Below the pieces are notes generated by a model. The model was not told the DNA's origin and did no database searches. It saw only the letters and a list, made by a program, of their open reading frames with translations. A stretch of 64,000 nt of DNA, taken from the NCBI RefSeq assembly GCF_021272185.1, contig NZ_JAJSEC010000006.1:1-64000 (forward strand), read 5' to 3'. Origin of the DNA: Roseivivax sp. GX 12232. Its GTDB lineage: Bacteria; Pseudomonadota; Alphaproteobacteria; Rhodobacterales; Rhodobacteraceae. Positions 53,000 to 61,444 of this stretch are shown here, in pieces. A program made the translations under genes and the position numbers. The first letter of the stretch is position 1; every line of letters starts with the position of its first letter.

Positions 53000-54574
53000 A
53001 TGCGCGACTTCCACCTGCCCAGCCGTTCCGCCGTCTTCGCGGAGAACGGCATGGCGGCCACCTCGCATCCGCTGGCCGCCGCCGCCGCGATCGACATCCT
53101 CAAGGCCGGCGGCTCGGCCATGGATGCGGCCATCGCCGGCGGCGTGCTCCTGGGGCTCTGCGAGCCGCAGATGACCGGCATCGGCGGCGACTGCTTCGCG
53201 CTGGTCTCCGAACCCGGGCAAGGCGTCACCGCGGTCAACGGCTCGGGCCGCGCGCCCGCCGGCGCCAGCGCCGAGACCCTGCGCGCCGCGGGCCACGAGA
53301 CCGTGCCGGTGCATTCCGCCCAGGCCGTCACCCTGCCCGGCGCCGTCGACGCCTTCGCCCGGATGTCCGAACGCTGGGGCAAGCTGGGTCTGGCCCAAAG
53401 CCTCGCCCCCGCGATCGCCTACATGGAGGAGGGCGTGCCCGTCGCCCCGCGCGTCGCTTTCGACTGGGCGGGCCAGCACAAGGTGCTGCAGGGCGCGGCG
53501 CGCGACCACTTCCTGCCCGGCGGCGAGGCCCCGCGCCCCGGCACCCGCTTCGCCCTGCCTGGCCAGGCCGAGGTCCTGCGCCGCATCGCCCGCGACGGCC
53601 CGAAGGCCTTCTACGAAGGCGAGGTCGCCGAGGACATGCTGGCGAGCCTCCGCGCCCTGGGCGGTGCCCACACCGCCGAGGATTTCGCCGGGGTCGAGGC
53701 CACCTTCGGCGCGCCGATCTCGGGGCACTACGCCGGCACCGAACTGCTCGAGCATCCGCCCAACGGCCAGGGCGCGACGGCGATCCTGCTCCTCAACATC
53801 CTGAAGCACTTCGACCTCGCCGCGCTCGATCCCTTCGGGGCCCAGCGCGCCCATATCGAGGCCGAGGCCACCAAGTTGGCCTATGACGCGCGCAACCGCT
53901 TCCTGGCCGATCCTGACCATATGACCCGGCTCGACCACATGCTCGACCCCGCCACCGCCGAGGCGCTGGCGGGGCTGATCGACCCGCGCCGCGCCCAGGG
54001 TGCGACCACGCAGATCGCCGAGGCGGTGCACAAGGACACGATCTACATCACCGTGGTCGACCGCGACCGCATGGCCGTCTCGCTGATCTATTCGATCTTC
54101 CACGGCTTCGGCTCGGGGATCGCCTCGGAGAAATTCGGCATCCTGTTCCAGAACCGCGGCGCGGGCTTCTCGCTGACCGAGGGCCACGCCAACGAACTGG
54201 CCCCGGGCAAGCGCCCGATGCACACGATCATCCCGGCCATGCTGCAAGATGACGGCGCGGTCAGCATGAGCTTCGGCGTCATGGGCGGGCAGTATCAATC
54301 CACCGGCCACGCGCGGATGGTCAGCAACTGGCGCGACTACGGGCTGGCCCCGCAGGACGCGCTCGATGCGCCGCGCGCCTTCGCCGACGGGCAGGTCCTG
54401 CAGGTCGAACGCGGCTACCCCGAGAGCGTGCGCCGCGAACTGGCCGACATGGGCCACGAGGTGCAGGTGCCCGATGGCCCGATCGGCGGCGCCCAGGCGA
54501 TCCGCATCGATGCGGAAGGCGTGCTGGAAGGCGCCTCGGACCACCGCAAGGACGGCATCGCGCTGGGGTATTGA
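53000..54574 (+). CDS. Gamma-glutamyltransferase-family Ntn hydrolase
   Basis: A 524-residue GGT-family protein with the N-terminal GMAATSHPLAAAAAIDILKAGGSAMDAAI and GIGGDCFAL. The likely autoprocessing nucleophile is the Thr of HKDTIYITVVD near residue 347. RMAVSLIYSIFHGFGSGI follows, then PGKRPMHTIIPAML. No signal peptide is seen, so it is probably cytoplasmic. It resembles the oxamate-amidohydrolase or cephalosporin-acylase side of the family as much as true GGT, so the substrate is uncertain. It converges on the glutamate-cysteine ligase gene. Confidence 0.88.
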   Translation: MRDFHLPSRSAVFAENGMAATSHPLAAAAAIDILKAGGSAMDAAIAGGVLLGLCEPQMTGIGGDCFALVSEPGQGVTAVNGSGRAPAGASAETLRAAGHETVPVHSAQAVTLPGAVDAFARMSERWGKLGLAQSLAPAIAYMEEGVPVAPRVAFDWAGQHKVLQGAARDHFLPGGEAPRPGTRFALPGQAEVLRRIARDGPKAFYEGEVAEDMLASLRALGGAHTAEDFAGVEATFGAPISGHYAGTELLEHPPNGQGATAILLLNILKHFDLAALDPFGAQRAHIEAEATKLAYDARNRFLADPDHMTRLDHMLDPATAEALAGLIDPRRAQGATTQIAEAVHKDTIYITVVDRDRMAVSLIYSIFHGFGSGIASEKFGILFQNRGAGFSLTEGHANELAPGKRPMHTIIPAMLQDDGAVSMSFGVMGGQYQSTGHARMVSNWRDYGLAPQDALDAPRAFADGQVLQVERGYPESVRRELADMGHEVQVPDGPIGGAQAIRIDAEGVLEGASDHRKDGIALGY

Positions 54575-54631
54575 GCCCCCGCGCGCCCGGCCCGGGCCCC
54601 GGTCAGCGCGCCGGGGCCAGACCCCGGCCCC

Positions 54632-56002
54632 TCAGTAGGAATATTCCGCGAAGACCGGCCGCACGTCACCGTCCCAATCCGCGTGGAAGCGGCGGATCAG
54701 CTCGTCGGCGGGCGCCTCGCCGCTTTCGATGCTGTCCTGCAGGGCGTTCAGGAAATGCGTCTCGTCGGGCAGGAGGCCCCCGGCGCCGGGCCGCGCCCGC
54801 GCCTTCAGCCCGCCGCGCGCCAGGTCCAGCACCTCGGCGGCCAGCTCGCGCATGTGGCGTCCGCCGACCTCGGCGGCAAGGCCATCGGTCGCGGCGGCGA
54901 CGCGCCAGGCCTCGCGGGTCTCGGCGTCCCAGTCCTTGGCGATGTCCCAGGCCGCATCGAGCGCCCCCTGGTCGTAGGTCAGCCCGACCCAGAAGGCCGG
55001 CAGCGCGCAGAGCCGCCGCCAGGGGCCGCCGTCGGCGCCGCGCATCTCGATGAACTTCTTGATCCGCGCCTCGGGGAAGATCGTGGTCAGATGGTCCGCC
55101 CAGTCCGAGAGCATCGGCTTCTCGCCCGGCAGCGCCGGCAGCTCGCCCTTGAGGAAGTCGCGGAAGCTCTGGCCCAGCGCGTCGACGTAGCGGCCGTCGC
55201 GGTAGACAAAATACATCGGCACATCGAGCGCGTAGTCGACCCAGGATTCAAAGCCGAAGCCCTCGTCGAAGACGAAGGGCAGCATGCCCGTGCGGTCGGC
55301 GTCGAGGTCGCGCCAGATCCGGCTGCGCCAGGACTTGTGGCCGTTCAGCCCGCCCTCGAAGAACGGCGAATTGCCGAAAAGCGCGGTCGCCACCGGCTGC
55401 AGCGCCAAGGCCACGCGCAGCTTCTGCACCATGTCGTGCTCGGAGGCGAAATCGAGGTTCACCTGCACGGTGCAGGTCCGGTACATCATGGATTTCCCCA
55501 TGGTGCCGACCTCGTCCATGTAGCGGGTCATCAGCCGGTAGCGCCCCTTGGGCATCATCGGCATGTCCTCGTGGCGCCAATGCGGCGCGGCGCCGAGGCC
55601 GATGAAGCCAACGTCTAGCTCGTCGGCCACGTCGCGCACCTGGGCGAGGTGCAGGTTCACCTCGTCGCAGGTCTGGTGGATCGTCTCGAGCGGCGCGCCG
55701 GACAGTTCGAGCTGTCCGCCGGGTTCGAGCGAGACGTTGGCCCCGTCCTTCTCGAGCCCGATCAGATGGCCCGACTCCTCGATCGGGGCCCAACCGTGGC
55801 GGTCGCGCAGCCCCTCGAGTACCGCGCGCACCGATTGCCGGCCCTCGTAGGGCAGCGGCTCCAGCGTGTCCTTCAGGTAGCCGAACTTCTCGTGCTCGGT
55901 GCCGATGCGCCAGTCTTCGCGCGGCTTGCAGCCGGCTTCGAGGTATTCCGCGAGCTGGCCGTGATGCTCGATCGGACCGCCGCCGCTTTGAGGTATGGAC
56001 AT
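54632..56002 (-). CDS. gshA: Glutamate-cysteine ligase, plant/alphaproteobacterial type
   Basis: A 456-residue class II (GCS2-like, plant-type) enzyme making gamma-glutamylcysteine, the first step to glutathione. Blocks seen: WRIGTEHEKFGY, VSLEPGGQLELSGAP, MYRTCTVQVNLDFASE, GNSPFFEGGLNGHKSWRSRIW and MRGADGGPWRRLCALPAFWVGL. Two glutathione-using enzymes of this window (GHR at 35324 and a GST at 62807) depend on it. Faces the GGT-family gene tail to tail. Confidence 0.96.
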   Translation of the reverse strand: MSIPQSGGGPIEHHGQLAEYLEAGCKPREDWRIGTEHEKFGYLKDTLEPLPYEGRQSVRAVLEGLRDRHGWAPIEESGHLIGLEKDGANVSLEPGGQLELSGAPLETIHQTCDEVNLHLAQVRDVADELDVGFIGLGAAPHWRHEDMPMMPKGRYRLMTRYMDEVGTMGKSMMYRTCTVQVNLDFASEHDMVQKLRVALALQPVATALFGNSPFFEGGLNGHKSWRSRIWRDLDADRTGMLPFVFDEGFGFESWVDYALDVPMYFVYRDGRYVDALGQSFRDFLKGELPALPGEKPMLSDWADHLTTIFPEARIKKFIEMRGADGGPWRRLCALPAFWVGLTYDQGALDAAWDIAKDWDAETREAWRVAAATDGLAAEVGGRHMRELAAEVLDLARGGLKARARPGAGGLLPDETHFLNALQDSIESGEAPADELIRRFHADWDGDVRPVFAEYSY

Positions 56003-56067
56003 CTGGACGCTCCGTTCAACTCAGCCCCGGGTTTGGGCGACAGGCATGGGCAGGTTCTTCCTGGGTG

Positions 56068-56592
56068 TCAATGCAACCGCCGGGCGCGGGGCGCGGGCCC
56101 GTCCCGGCGCCACAGCGGGGCGATCCCGCCGCCGCCGGCCTCGAGCGCGCGCAACATGGCGCCCGTGTCGAAGCCCGGCAGCCCCGCGAAGGCATCGAAG
56201 AGCCGGTCGGCGCCGCTGGCCGTCACCGGAATGTGAAGCGCGGGCCCGCCCTCGTGGTCGATGCGCCAGTGCCGGGGATGCGAGGCCCGGTCGAGCGAGA
56301 CCGCCGTCACCTCGTCGAGCGCCGCGGTGCCGCCAGAGAGCGGGCCGAAGTAGCTGAGCTGCCGCTCGGTGACCTCGACGATGCCGGGCCCGTCGCCCGC
56401 GCCGCGGAACCGTCCGCGCTGCACCCCGAGCCCGAGAAGCAGGAGGCCCAGCGCCACCAGCGCCCAGCCGAAGGCCGCCGCGAGCCAGCCAAGCGCGCCG
56501 AGCGCCACGAGAAGCCCCAGGGCCAGCACCGCGCCCCCCGCCAGCGCCTCGCGCCAGCGCATCAGGGCCGCGTGCGCCTCGGGCCGGATCAC
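56068..56592 (-). CDS. Two-helix membrane protein downstream of rsmE, unrecognised
   Basis: A 174-residue protein with two hydrophobic segments (about 18-37 and 40-57), then a soluble domain with VTERQLSYFGPLSGG and AVSLDRASHPRHWRIDHEGG that looks like a small beta-rich domain. GTG start at 56592 overlaps the rsmE stop (GTGA). Widespread in relatives as a hypothetical protein, as far as I recall. Function unknown. Confidence 0.8.
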   Translation of the reverse strand: MIRPEAHAALMRWREALAGGAVLALGLLVALGALGWLAAAFGWALVALGLLLLGLGVQRGRFRGAGDGPGIVEVTERQLSYFGPLSGGTAALDEVTAVSLDRASHPRHWRIDHEGGPALHIPVTASGADRLFDAFAGLPGFDTGAMLRALEAGGGGIAPLWRRDGPAPRARRLH

Positions 56593-57326
56593 GTCCAGTC
56601 TCCGAGCCGCATCTGCCAGAGCGTCAGCGCCGCCACTGCGGCGGTATCGGCGCGCAGGATGCGCGGGCCGAGCCCCGCCACGGCGGCGAAATCGAGCCCG
56701 TGCAGCCGGGCGCGTTCACCCTCCGAGAAGCCGCCCTCGGGGCCAATCAGCACCGCCCAGGGCGCGCCGCGCCCCTCGGCCTCGGCGAAACGGGCGGCGC
56801 GTGTCTCGGGGCCATGGGCCTCGGCCTCGTCGCAGAACATCAGCCGCCGGTCCCCGGGCCAGTCGCGCAGGAGCTGCGAGAGCTTGGCCAGCGGCGCCAC
56901 CTCGGGCACGAAACAGGCGCCGCATTGCTCGGCCGCCTCGCGGGCATGGGCCTGCAGCCGGTCCTGGCGGATGCGTTCGGAATTGGTGAACTCGGTCGTG
57001 ACCGGCAGGAGCCGCCGCACCCCCATCTCGACCGCCTTTTCGACGATGAAATCGGTGCGCGCCTTCTTCACCGGCGCGAAGAGCAGCCAGAGGTCGGGCG
57101 GCATCTGCTGGGCCCGGGTCTGCTCCTCGACGACAAGCGTGCCGCCGCGCTTGCCCGCCTCGGCCACGCTGGCGCGCCATTCGCCGTCACGCCCGTTGAA
57201 CAGGTGCAGCACGGCCCCCGGCGCCAGCCGCATCACCCCGAAAAGGTAATGCGCCTGCTCCCGCGCGAGCGCCAGCTGTTGTCCCGCCCCGAGGGGCTCG
57301 TCTACATAGAGCCTGACCTGAGCCAT
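56589..57326 (-). CDS. rsmE: 16S rRNA (uracil1498-N3)-methyltransferase RsmE
   Basis: A 245-residue SPOUT methyltransferase with an N-terminal PUA-like part (HYLFGVMRLAPGAVLHLFNGRDGEW) and SAM-site blocks LLFAPVKK, VLIGPEGGFSEGE and GPRILRADTAAVAAL. It methylates U1498 at the decoding site. Only 11 bases separate its start from that of the divergent ubiA. Confidence 0.96.
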   Translation of the reverse strand: MAQVRLYVDEPLGAGQQLALAREQAHYLFGVMRLAPGAVLHLFNGRDGEWRASVAEAGKRGGTLVVEEQTRAQQMPPDLWLLFAPVKKARTDFIVEKAVEMGVRRLLPVTTEFTNSERIRQDRLQAHAREAAEQCGACFVPEVAPLAKLSQLLRDWPGDRRLMFCDEAEAHGPETRAARFAEAEGRGAPWAVLIGPEGGFSEGERARLHGLDFAAVAGLGPRILRADTAAVAALTLWQMRLGDWT

Positions 57327-57337
57327 GGGGGGACCCT

Positions 57338-58297
57338 ATGACCCGACCGGGAGAAGTGCCAGAGGGCCAGATCGCCGATGCGGTCAAAGGCAACTGGGTG
57401 GACCGCCACGCGCCCGAGGCGCTGAAGCCCTATTTCCGGCTGTCGCGCCTCGACCGGCCGATCGGCACCTGGCTCCTGCTGCTGCCCTGCTGGTGGGGGC
57501 TGTTCCTGGCCATGGCCACGACCGGGACCGCCTCCTGGCACGACGCCTGGATCTTCGCGGGCTGCGGCATCGGCGCGGTGCTGATGCGCGGCGCGGGCTG
57601 CACCTGGAACGACATCACCGACCGCGACATCGACGGTTCGGTCGCGCGCACCGCCAAGCGCCCGATCCCGGCGGGTGACGTCAGCGCGAAACAGGCCCTG
57701 GCCTGGGGCGTGGGACAGTGCCTCCTGGCCTTCCTGATCCTCTTGAGCTTCAACGCCGCAGCGATCCTTCTCGGCATCCTCGCGCTGGTGCCGGTGACGA
57801 TCTATCCTTTCGCCAAGCGCTTCACCTGGTGGCCGCAGATCTTCCTGGGGCTCGCCTTCAACTGGGGTGCGCTCCTGGCCTGGACGGCGCATACCGGCAG
57901 CCTCGGGGTGCCGGCGGTGCTGCTCTATGTCGCGGGCATGGCCTGGACGCTCTTCTACGACACGATCTACGCCCACCAGGACAAGGAAGACGACGCGCTG
58001 ATCGGGGTGAAATCCACCGCGCGGCTCTTCGGAGAGATGACGCCCCGGGTGCTGGTGATCTTCCTCGTGACCGCGCTGGCGCTCATGGCGACGGCGGTCT
58101 GGGGCGCGCTCGGCGCGGCGGGGGCGGCTTCGCTGGGGCTGGCGCTGGCCGGCGTCGCGGCCTTCGGGGCGCATATGGCCTGGCAGCTCTCGCGGGTGGA
58201 CCTCGACAATCACGACGTGCTTCTGGCACTCTTCAGATCCAACCGGGACGCGGGGCTTCTGCCTGTGCTGTTTTTCGCCTGTGCGGCGATCCTGTGA
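57338..58297 (+). CDS. ubiA: 4-hydroxybenzoate polyprenyltransferase UbiA
   Basis: A 319-residue membrane prenyltransferase for ubiquinone synthesis, with about eight or nine helices. The two aspartate-rich motifs are NDITDRDIDGSVARTAKRPI (about 89-108) and YDTIYAHQDKEDD (about 207-219). GGGGGGA lies 6 bases before the ATG and inside the 11-base gap shared with rsmE, so its promoter must overlap the rsmE coding region. Confidence 0.95.
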   Translation: MTRPGEVPEGQIADAVKGNWVDRHAPEALKPYFRLSRLDRPIGTWLLLLPCWWGLFLAMATTGTASWHDAWIFAGCGIGAVLMRGAGCTWNDITDRDIDGSVARTAKRPIPAGDVSAKQALAWGVGQCLLAFLILLSFNAAAILLGILALVPVTIYPFAKRFTWWPQIFLGLAFNWGALLAWTAHTGSLGVPAVLLYVAGMAWTLFYDTIYAHQDKEDDALIGVKSTARLFGEMTPRVLVIFLVTALALMATAVWGALGAAGAASLGLALAGVAAFGAHMAWQLSRVDLDNHDVLLALFRSNRDAGLLPVLFFACAAIL

Positions 58298-58356
58298 TTG
58301 CAGCCTTGCCCGCCGCCGCTTAAGACACTTCCGGTTCAGGCAATTGCAGGTTTGAC

Positions 58357-60264
58357 ATGCGCCTTTCGACTTTCGCCACGCTGACCGGCACATTCGTCGG
58401 CGCCGCCGCGCTTTCGGTGGTGGCCGCCAGCCTTTCGGCCCGTGTGGTCGAGGACAGCTCCGCCGCCGGAGTGGCCCGCATCCTCGAAGAGGACGGCATC
58501 ACCTGGGCCGGGGTGGACGCCAACGGGCTCCAGCTTTTCGTGCATGGCACCGCCCCTTCCGAGGCCGACCGCTTCCGCGCGCTTTCGCTGGCGGGCCAGG
58601 TGGTCGATGCCGCCCGGGTCATCGACGAGCTGAACGTGGTCGAGCCCGAGGCGATCAAGGCGCCGCGCTTCTCGGTCGAGATGCTGCGCAACGACGACCG
58701 GATCTCGCTCATTGGGCTGGTGCCCACGAGCTACGACCGCGAGGCGCTGATCGACGGGCTGATGCCGCTGGCCGACGACCCCGAGGATCTCTCGGACCTG
58801 CTGGAAAGCGCCGATTTCCCCGCGCCCGAGACCTGGGGCCCGGCGATGCGGTTCGCCGCCTTCGCGCTCGCGGATCTGCCGCGCGCGAAGATCTCGGTCA
58901 ATGCCGACCGGGTGCTGATCGAGGCCATGACCGAAAGCGCCGAGGACAAGCTGCGGCTGACCTCGAAGCTCAAGCAGGCCGCCCCCGAGGACGTCGAGCT
59001 GCAACTCGCCATCGAGGCGCCGCGGCCGGTCTTCTCGCCTTTCCCGCTGCAGATGGTCATCGACGAGGAGGGCGCCCGGCTCACCGCCTGCGCCGCCGAT
59101 TCCGAGACCGCCCGCGCGCAGATCCTGAACGCCGCGCGGCTGGCCGGGGCGGCGCCCGAGAGCGAATGCACCCTGGCGCTTGGCGTGCCCTCCCCGCAAT
59201 GGGGCAAGGCCGTGGCCGAGGCCATCGGGGCGCTTTCGGACATCGGCCAGGGCAGCCTGACCTTCTCCAACGCCGACATCGCGCTGGTGGCCGCCGAGGG
59301 CACGCCCGCGGACCGCTTCGACCGGGTGATCGGCAGCCTCAAGGGCGATCTGCCCGAGGCCTTCGTGCTCGATGCCGTGCTGCCCGAGCCGCCGAACGAG
59401 GATGACGCTCCGCTCGAGTTCGTGGCCACGCTCAGCCCCGAGGGCCAGGTCGCCCTGCGCGGGCTGATCGACAACGAGGTCACCCGCACCGCGATCGACG
59501 GCTATGCCCGCGCGGCCTTCGGCTCGGCCTCGATCCAGCTGGGTGCCCGCGTCGACGACCGACTGCCCGAGGGCTGGCGCGCGCGGGTGCTGGCCGCCCT
59601 CGACGGGCTGTCGCGGCTCGAGAACGGCGCCGCGGTGGTGACGCCCGGGCGGATCGAGATTTCCGGCGACACCGGCAACCCCGACGCCTCGGCCGAGATC
59701 ACCGCGCTGCTGTCCGAGAAGCTCGGCACCGAGAATTTCGAGCTCGACGTGACCTACAAGGAGAAACTCGACCCGACCAAGGGCATCCCGACGCCCGAGG
59801 AATGCGTGGCGCAGATCAGCGTCATCATCGGCGAGCGCAAGATCACCTTCGAGCCCGGCTCGGCGACGCTGGACGGCTCGGCCAAGGACATCCTCGACGA
59901 GGTCTCCGAACTTCTGAAGATCTGCGGCGACATCCCGCTGGAGATCCAGGGCCATACCGACAGCCAGGGCCGCGAGGTGATGAACCAGCAGCTCAGCCAG
60001 GAACGCGCCCAGGCGGTGCTGATCGCCCTGGCCGACCGGCGGGTGCTGACCTCCTCCTACCGCGCGGTGGGCTACGGCGAGGAAGAGCCGATCGCCGACA
60101 ACGACTCCGAGGAGGGCCGCGAGGCCAACCGCCGGATCGAGTTCACCCTGATCCAGCCCGAAGAGACGCCCGAGGAAGAAACAACGCTCGAAAGCGTTGA
60201 AGCCGCGCCCAAAGATGGGGCAGAAGAAGACGGCGGGGCAGGGTCGGACGAGGACACGGAGTGA
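58357..60264 (+). CDS. OmpA-family protein with large N-terminal periplasmic region
   Basis: A 635-residue protein. A signal-anchor-like segment lies at 7-28. Residues 40-480 are a long periplasmic region starting with a BON-like segment (AGVARILEEDGITWAGVDANGLQLFVHGTAPSEADRFRAL). An OmpA C-terminal peptidoglycan-binding domain is at about 485-595 (ITFEPGSATLDGSAKDILDEV, IQGHTDSQG, NQQLSQERAQAVLIAL, NRRIEFTL). The acidic tail reads EETPEEETT. It likely tethers the envelope to murein. The small coiled-coil gene after it overlaps by four bases. Confidence 0.9.
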   Translation: MRLSTFATLTGTFVGAAALSVVAASLSARVVEDSSAAGVARILEEDGITWAGVDANGLQLFVHGTAPSEADRFRALSLAGQVVDAARVIDELNVVEPEAIKAPRFSVEMLRNDDRISLIGLVPTSYDREALIDGLMPLADDPEDLSDLLESADFPAPETWGPAMRFAAFALADLPRAKISVNADRVLIEAMTESAEDKLRLTSKLKQAAPEDVELQLAIEAPRPVFSPFPLQMVIDEEGARLTACAADSETARAQILNAARLAGAAPESECTLALGVPSPQWGKAVAEAIGALSDIGQGSLTFSNADIALVAAEGTPADRFDRVIGSLKGDLPEAFVLDAVLPEPPNEDDAPLEFVATLSPEGQVALRGLIDNEVTRTAIDGYARAAFGSASIQLGARVDDRLPEGWRARVLAALDGLSRLENGAAVVTPGRIEISGDTGNPDASAEITALLSEKLGTENFELDVTYKEKLDPTKGIPTPEECVAQISVIIGERKITFEPGSATLDGSAKDILDEVSELLKICGDIPLEIQGHTDSQGREVMNQQLSQERAQAVLIALADRRVLTSSYRAVGYGEEEPIADNDSEEGREANRRIEFTLIQPEETPEEETTLESVEAAPKDGAEEDGGAGSDEDTE

Positions 60265-60590
60265 ACCGGATCGAATTCATCATCACCACGGCGATCATCC
60301 TCTTCGTGGCCTTCTGCCTGGGCTGGTTCGCCAATTGGCTCGTGCATCGCTTCACCCGGGTCAGCCAGACCGACCTCTCCGAGCTCGAGAAGATGAGCCA
60401 AGAGCTGCACGAGGCCGAGGAGACCCGCGACCAGGCGATCACCTATCTGCAGCAGCGCGAGGCCGAGCTGACCAACCAGCTTGCCCAGACCGAAGCCGAG
60501 CTGGCCGCCGCCATGGAGGGCCTGCGCGAGGCCCGCCACGAGGCCGAGGAGCTGCGCGCCTATTTGGAGCGCTCGCAGGCGAGCGGGTGA
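60261..60590 (+). CDS. Small membrane protein with C-terminal coiled coil
   Basis: A 109-residue protein. One membrane helix lies at 5-25 (EFIITTAIILFVAFCLGWFANWL), then a charged coiled coil (about 40-105) rich in E, Q, A and L. GTG start at 60261 overlaps the OmpA-family stop (GTGA), so the two are coupled and may form one envelope complex (inference). No family name known to me. Confidence 0.82.
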   Translation: MNRIEFIITTAIILFVAFCLGWFANWLVHRFTRVSQTDLSELEKMSQELHEAEETRDQAITYLQQREAELTNQLAQTEAELAAAMEGLREARHEAEELRAYLERSQASG

Positions 60591-61147
60591 GGGGGGCTGT
60601 TGGGAGCTAATCCGACGGGATCGTCCGCTGCCTGAATGGCTGCCGCTGTTGGAGAGGTCGGTTGTCGCGCGTGACTGGATGAGCCCCGGCCTGAAGCCCG
60701 GCCCCAGGATCACAACCGTCGGCCTCTGCTCCTGAAGACCCGACGACACCCCCAAAGCTGCTCCATCATACCCCCTCACAACCTTACCCCCTGCCTGCGC
60801 CCGAATAGCACCGAAGGTGCCGGGCGCGCGCCGGACCGGCCCGATGGGCCGGCGCTCCTTGGGATGGCGCGCTCAGCTCCCCCCCTAGCCCTGACATTGC
60901 GTGGATAAAGCGCCTCGCTCAGAGCGCAGCAGCGCCGCCCCCCGGCCCGCCGCGCGCCCGGCACCTTCACCCCGGCCTGGGGCGCTCCTTGCCGGATCAC
61001 AGGGGGCGCCCGGGTTCACCCAACATCAACCGTCTCCAAATCCCACCGGGCTTGCCCCTCAACGGCGACCCTGAGCCCCAGCCAGACGCCCGCTCTACGG
61101 CCGCCCGGTCCCCCGCGCGCCCGGCACCTTCACCCGAGGGCCACCCC
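60591..61147. other. Intergenic region holding repeat copy E and repeat fragments
   Basis: Beside copy E (60794-60959), two short fragments of the repeat's 3' part lie on the plus strand around 60945-60970 and 61107-61130 (CGCGCGCCCGGCACCTTCA). No gene is seen. Confidence 0.65.
60794..60959 (-). repeat. 165-bp interspersed structured repeat, copy E (166 bp, more diverged)
   Basis: On the minus strand it has the 5' arm (60931-60959, several changes), the GCGCTTTATCC core, an intact 3' arm (AGCGCCGGCCC-ATC-GGGCC) and the 3' hairpin GCACC-TTC-GGTGC. One base longer than B-D. Confidence 0.82.
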
Positions 61148-61444
61148 CTACCGCTTCCGCCGCCCTCCGGCCGAGCGCTTGTGAAACGCCGGCGGGCGCT
61201 TGGCGACCCAGGCGAGGAACCCCGAGAGCTCCGGGTGCGCGCGCAGCGCCTCGGGCGTGTTTAGCTCGCGGGCCAGCTCGGCCTCGGTGAACCGCGCGTG
61301 GATCTCGTTGTGGCAGATCTGGTGCAACAGCACGACCGGCCCGCCCTTGCCGCCTTTGAGCTTCGGGACCAGATGATGCAGGCTGCTCTTCGCCTCGGGC
61401 GGAATGGGCCGCAGGCAAAGCGGGCAGATCGGATCGTCAACCAT
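61148..61444 (-). CDS. Small HNH-endonuclease-like protein
   Basis: A 98-residue protein with CPLCLRPIPPEAKSSLHHLVPKLKGGKGG and VVLLHQICHNEIHARF. This gives a CxxC zinc pair, the HH of the HNH motif and a following N-x-x-H. Such small HNH proteins are common in alphaproteobacteria; whether this one cuts DNA is unknown. ATG 61444 overlaps the divergent flavoprotein start codon on the other strand. The frame to 61627 is its shadow. Confidence 0.8.
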   Translation of the reverse strand: MVDDPICPLCLRPIPPEAKSSLHHLVPKLKGGKGGPVVLLHQICHNEIHARFTEAELARELNTPEALRAHPELSGFLAWVAKRPPAFHKRSAGGRRKR

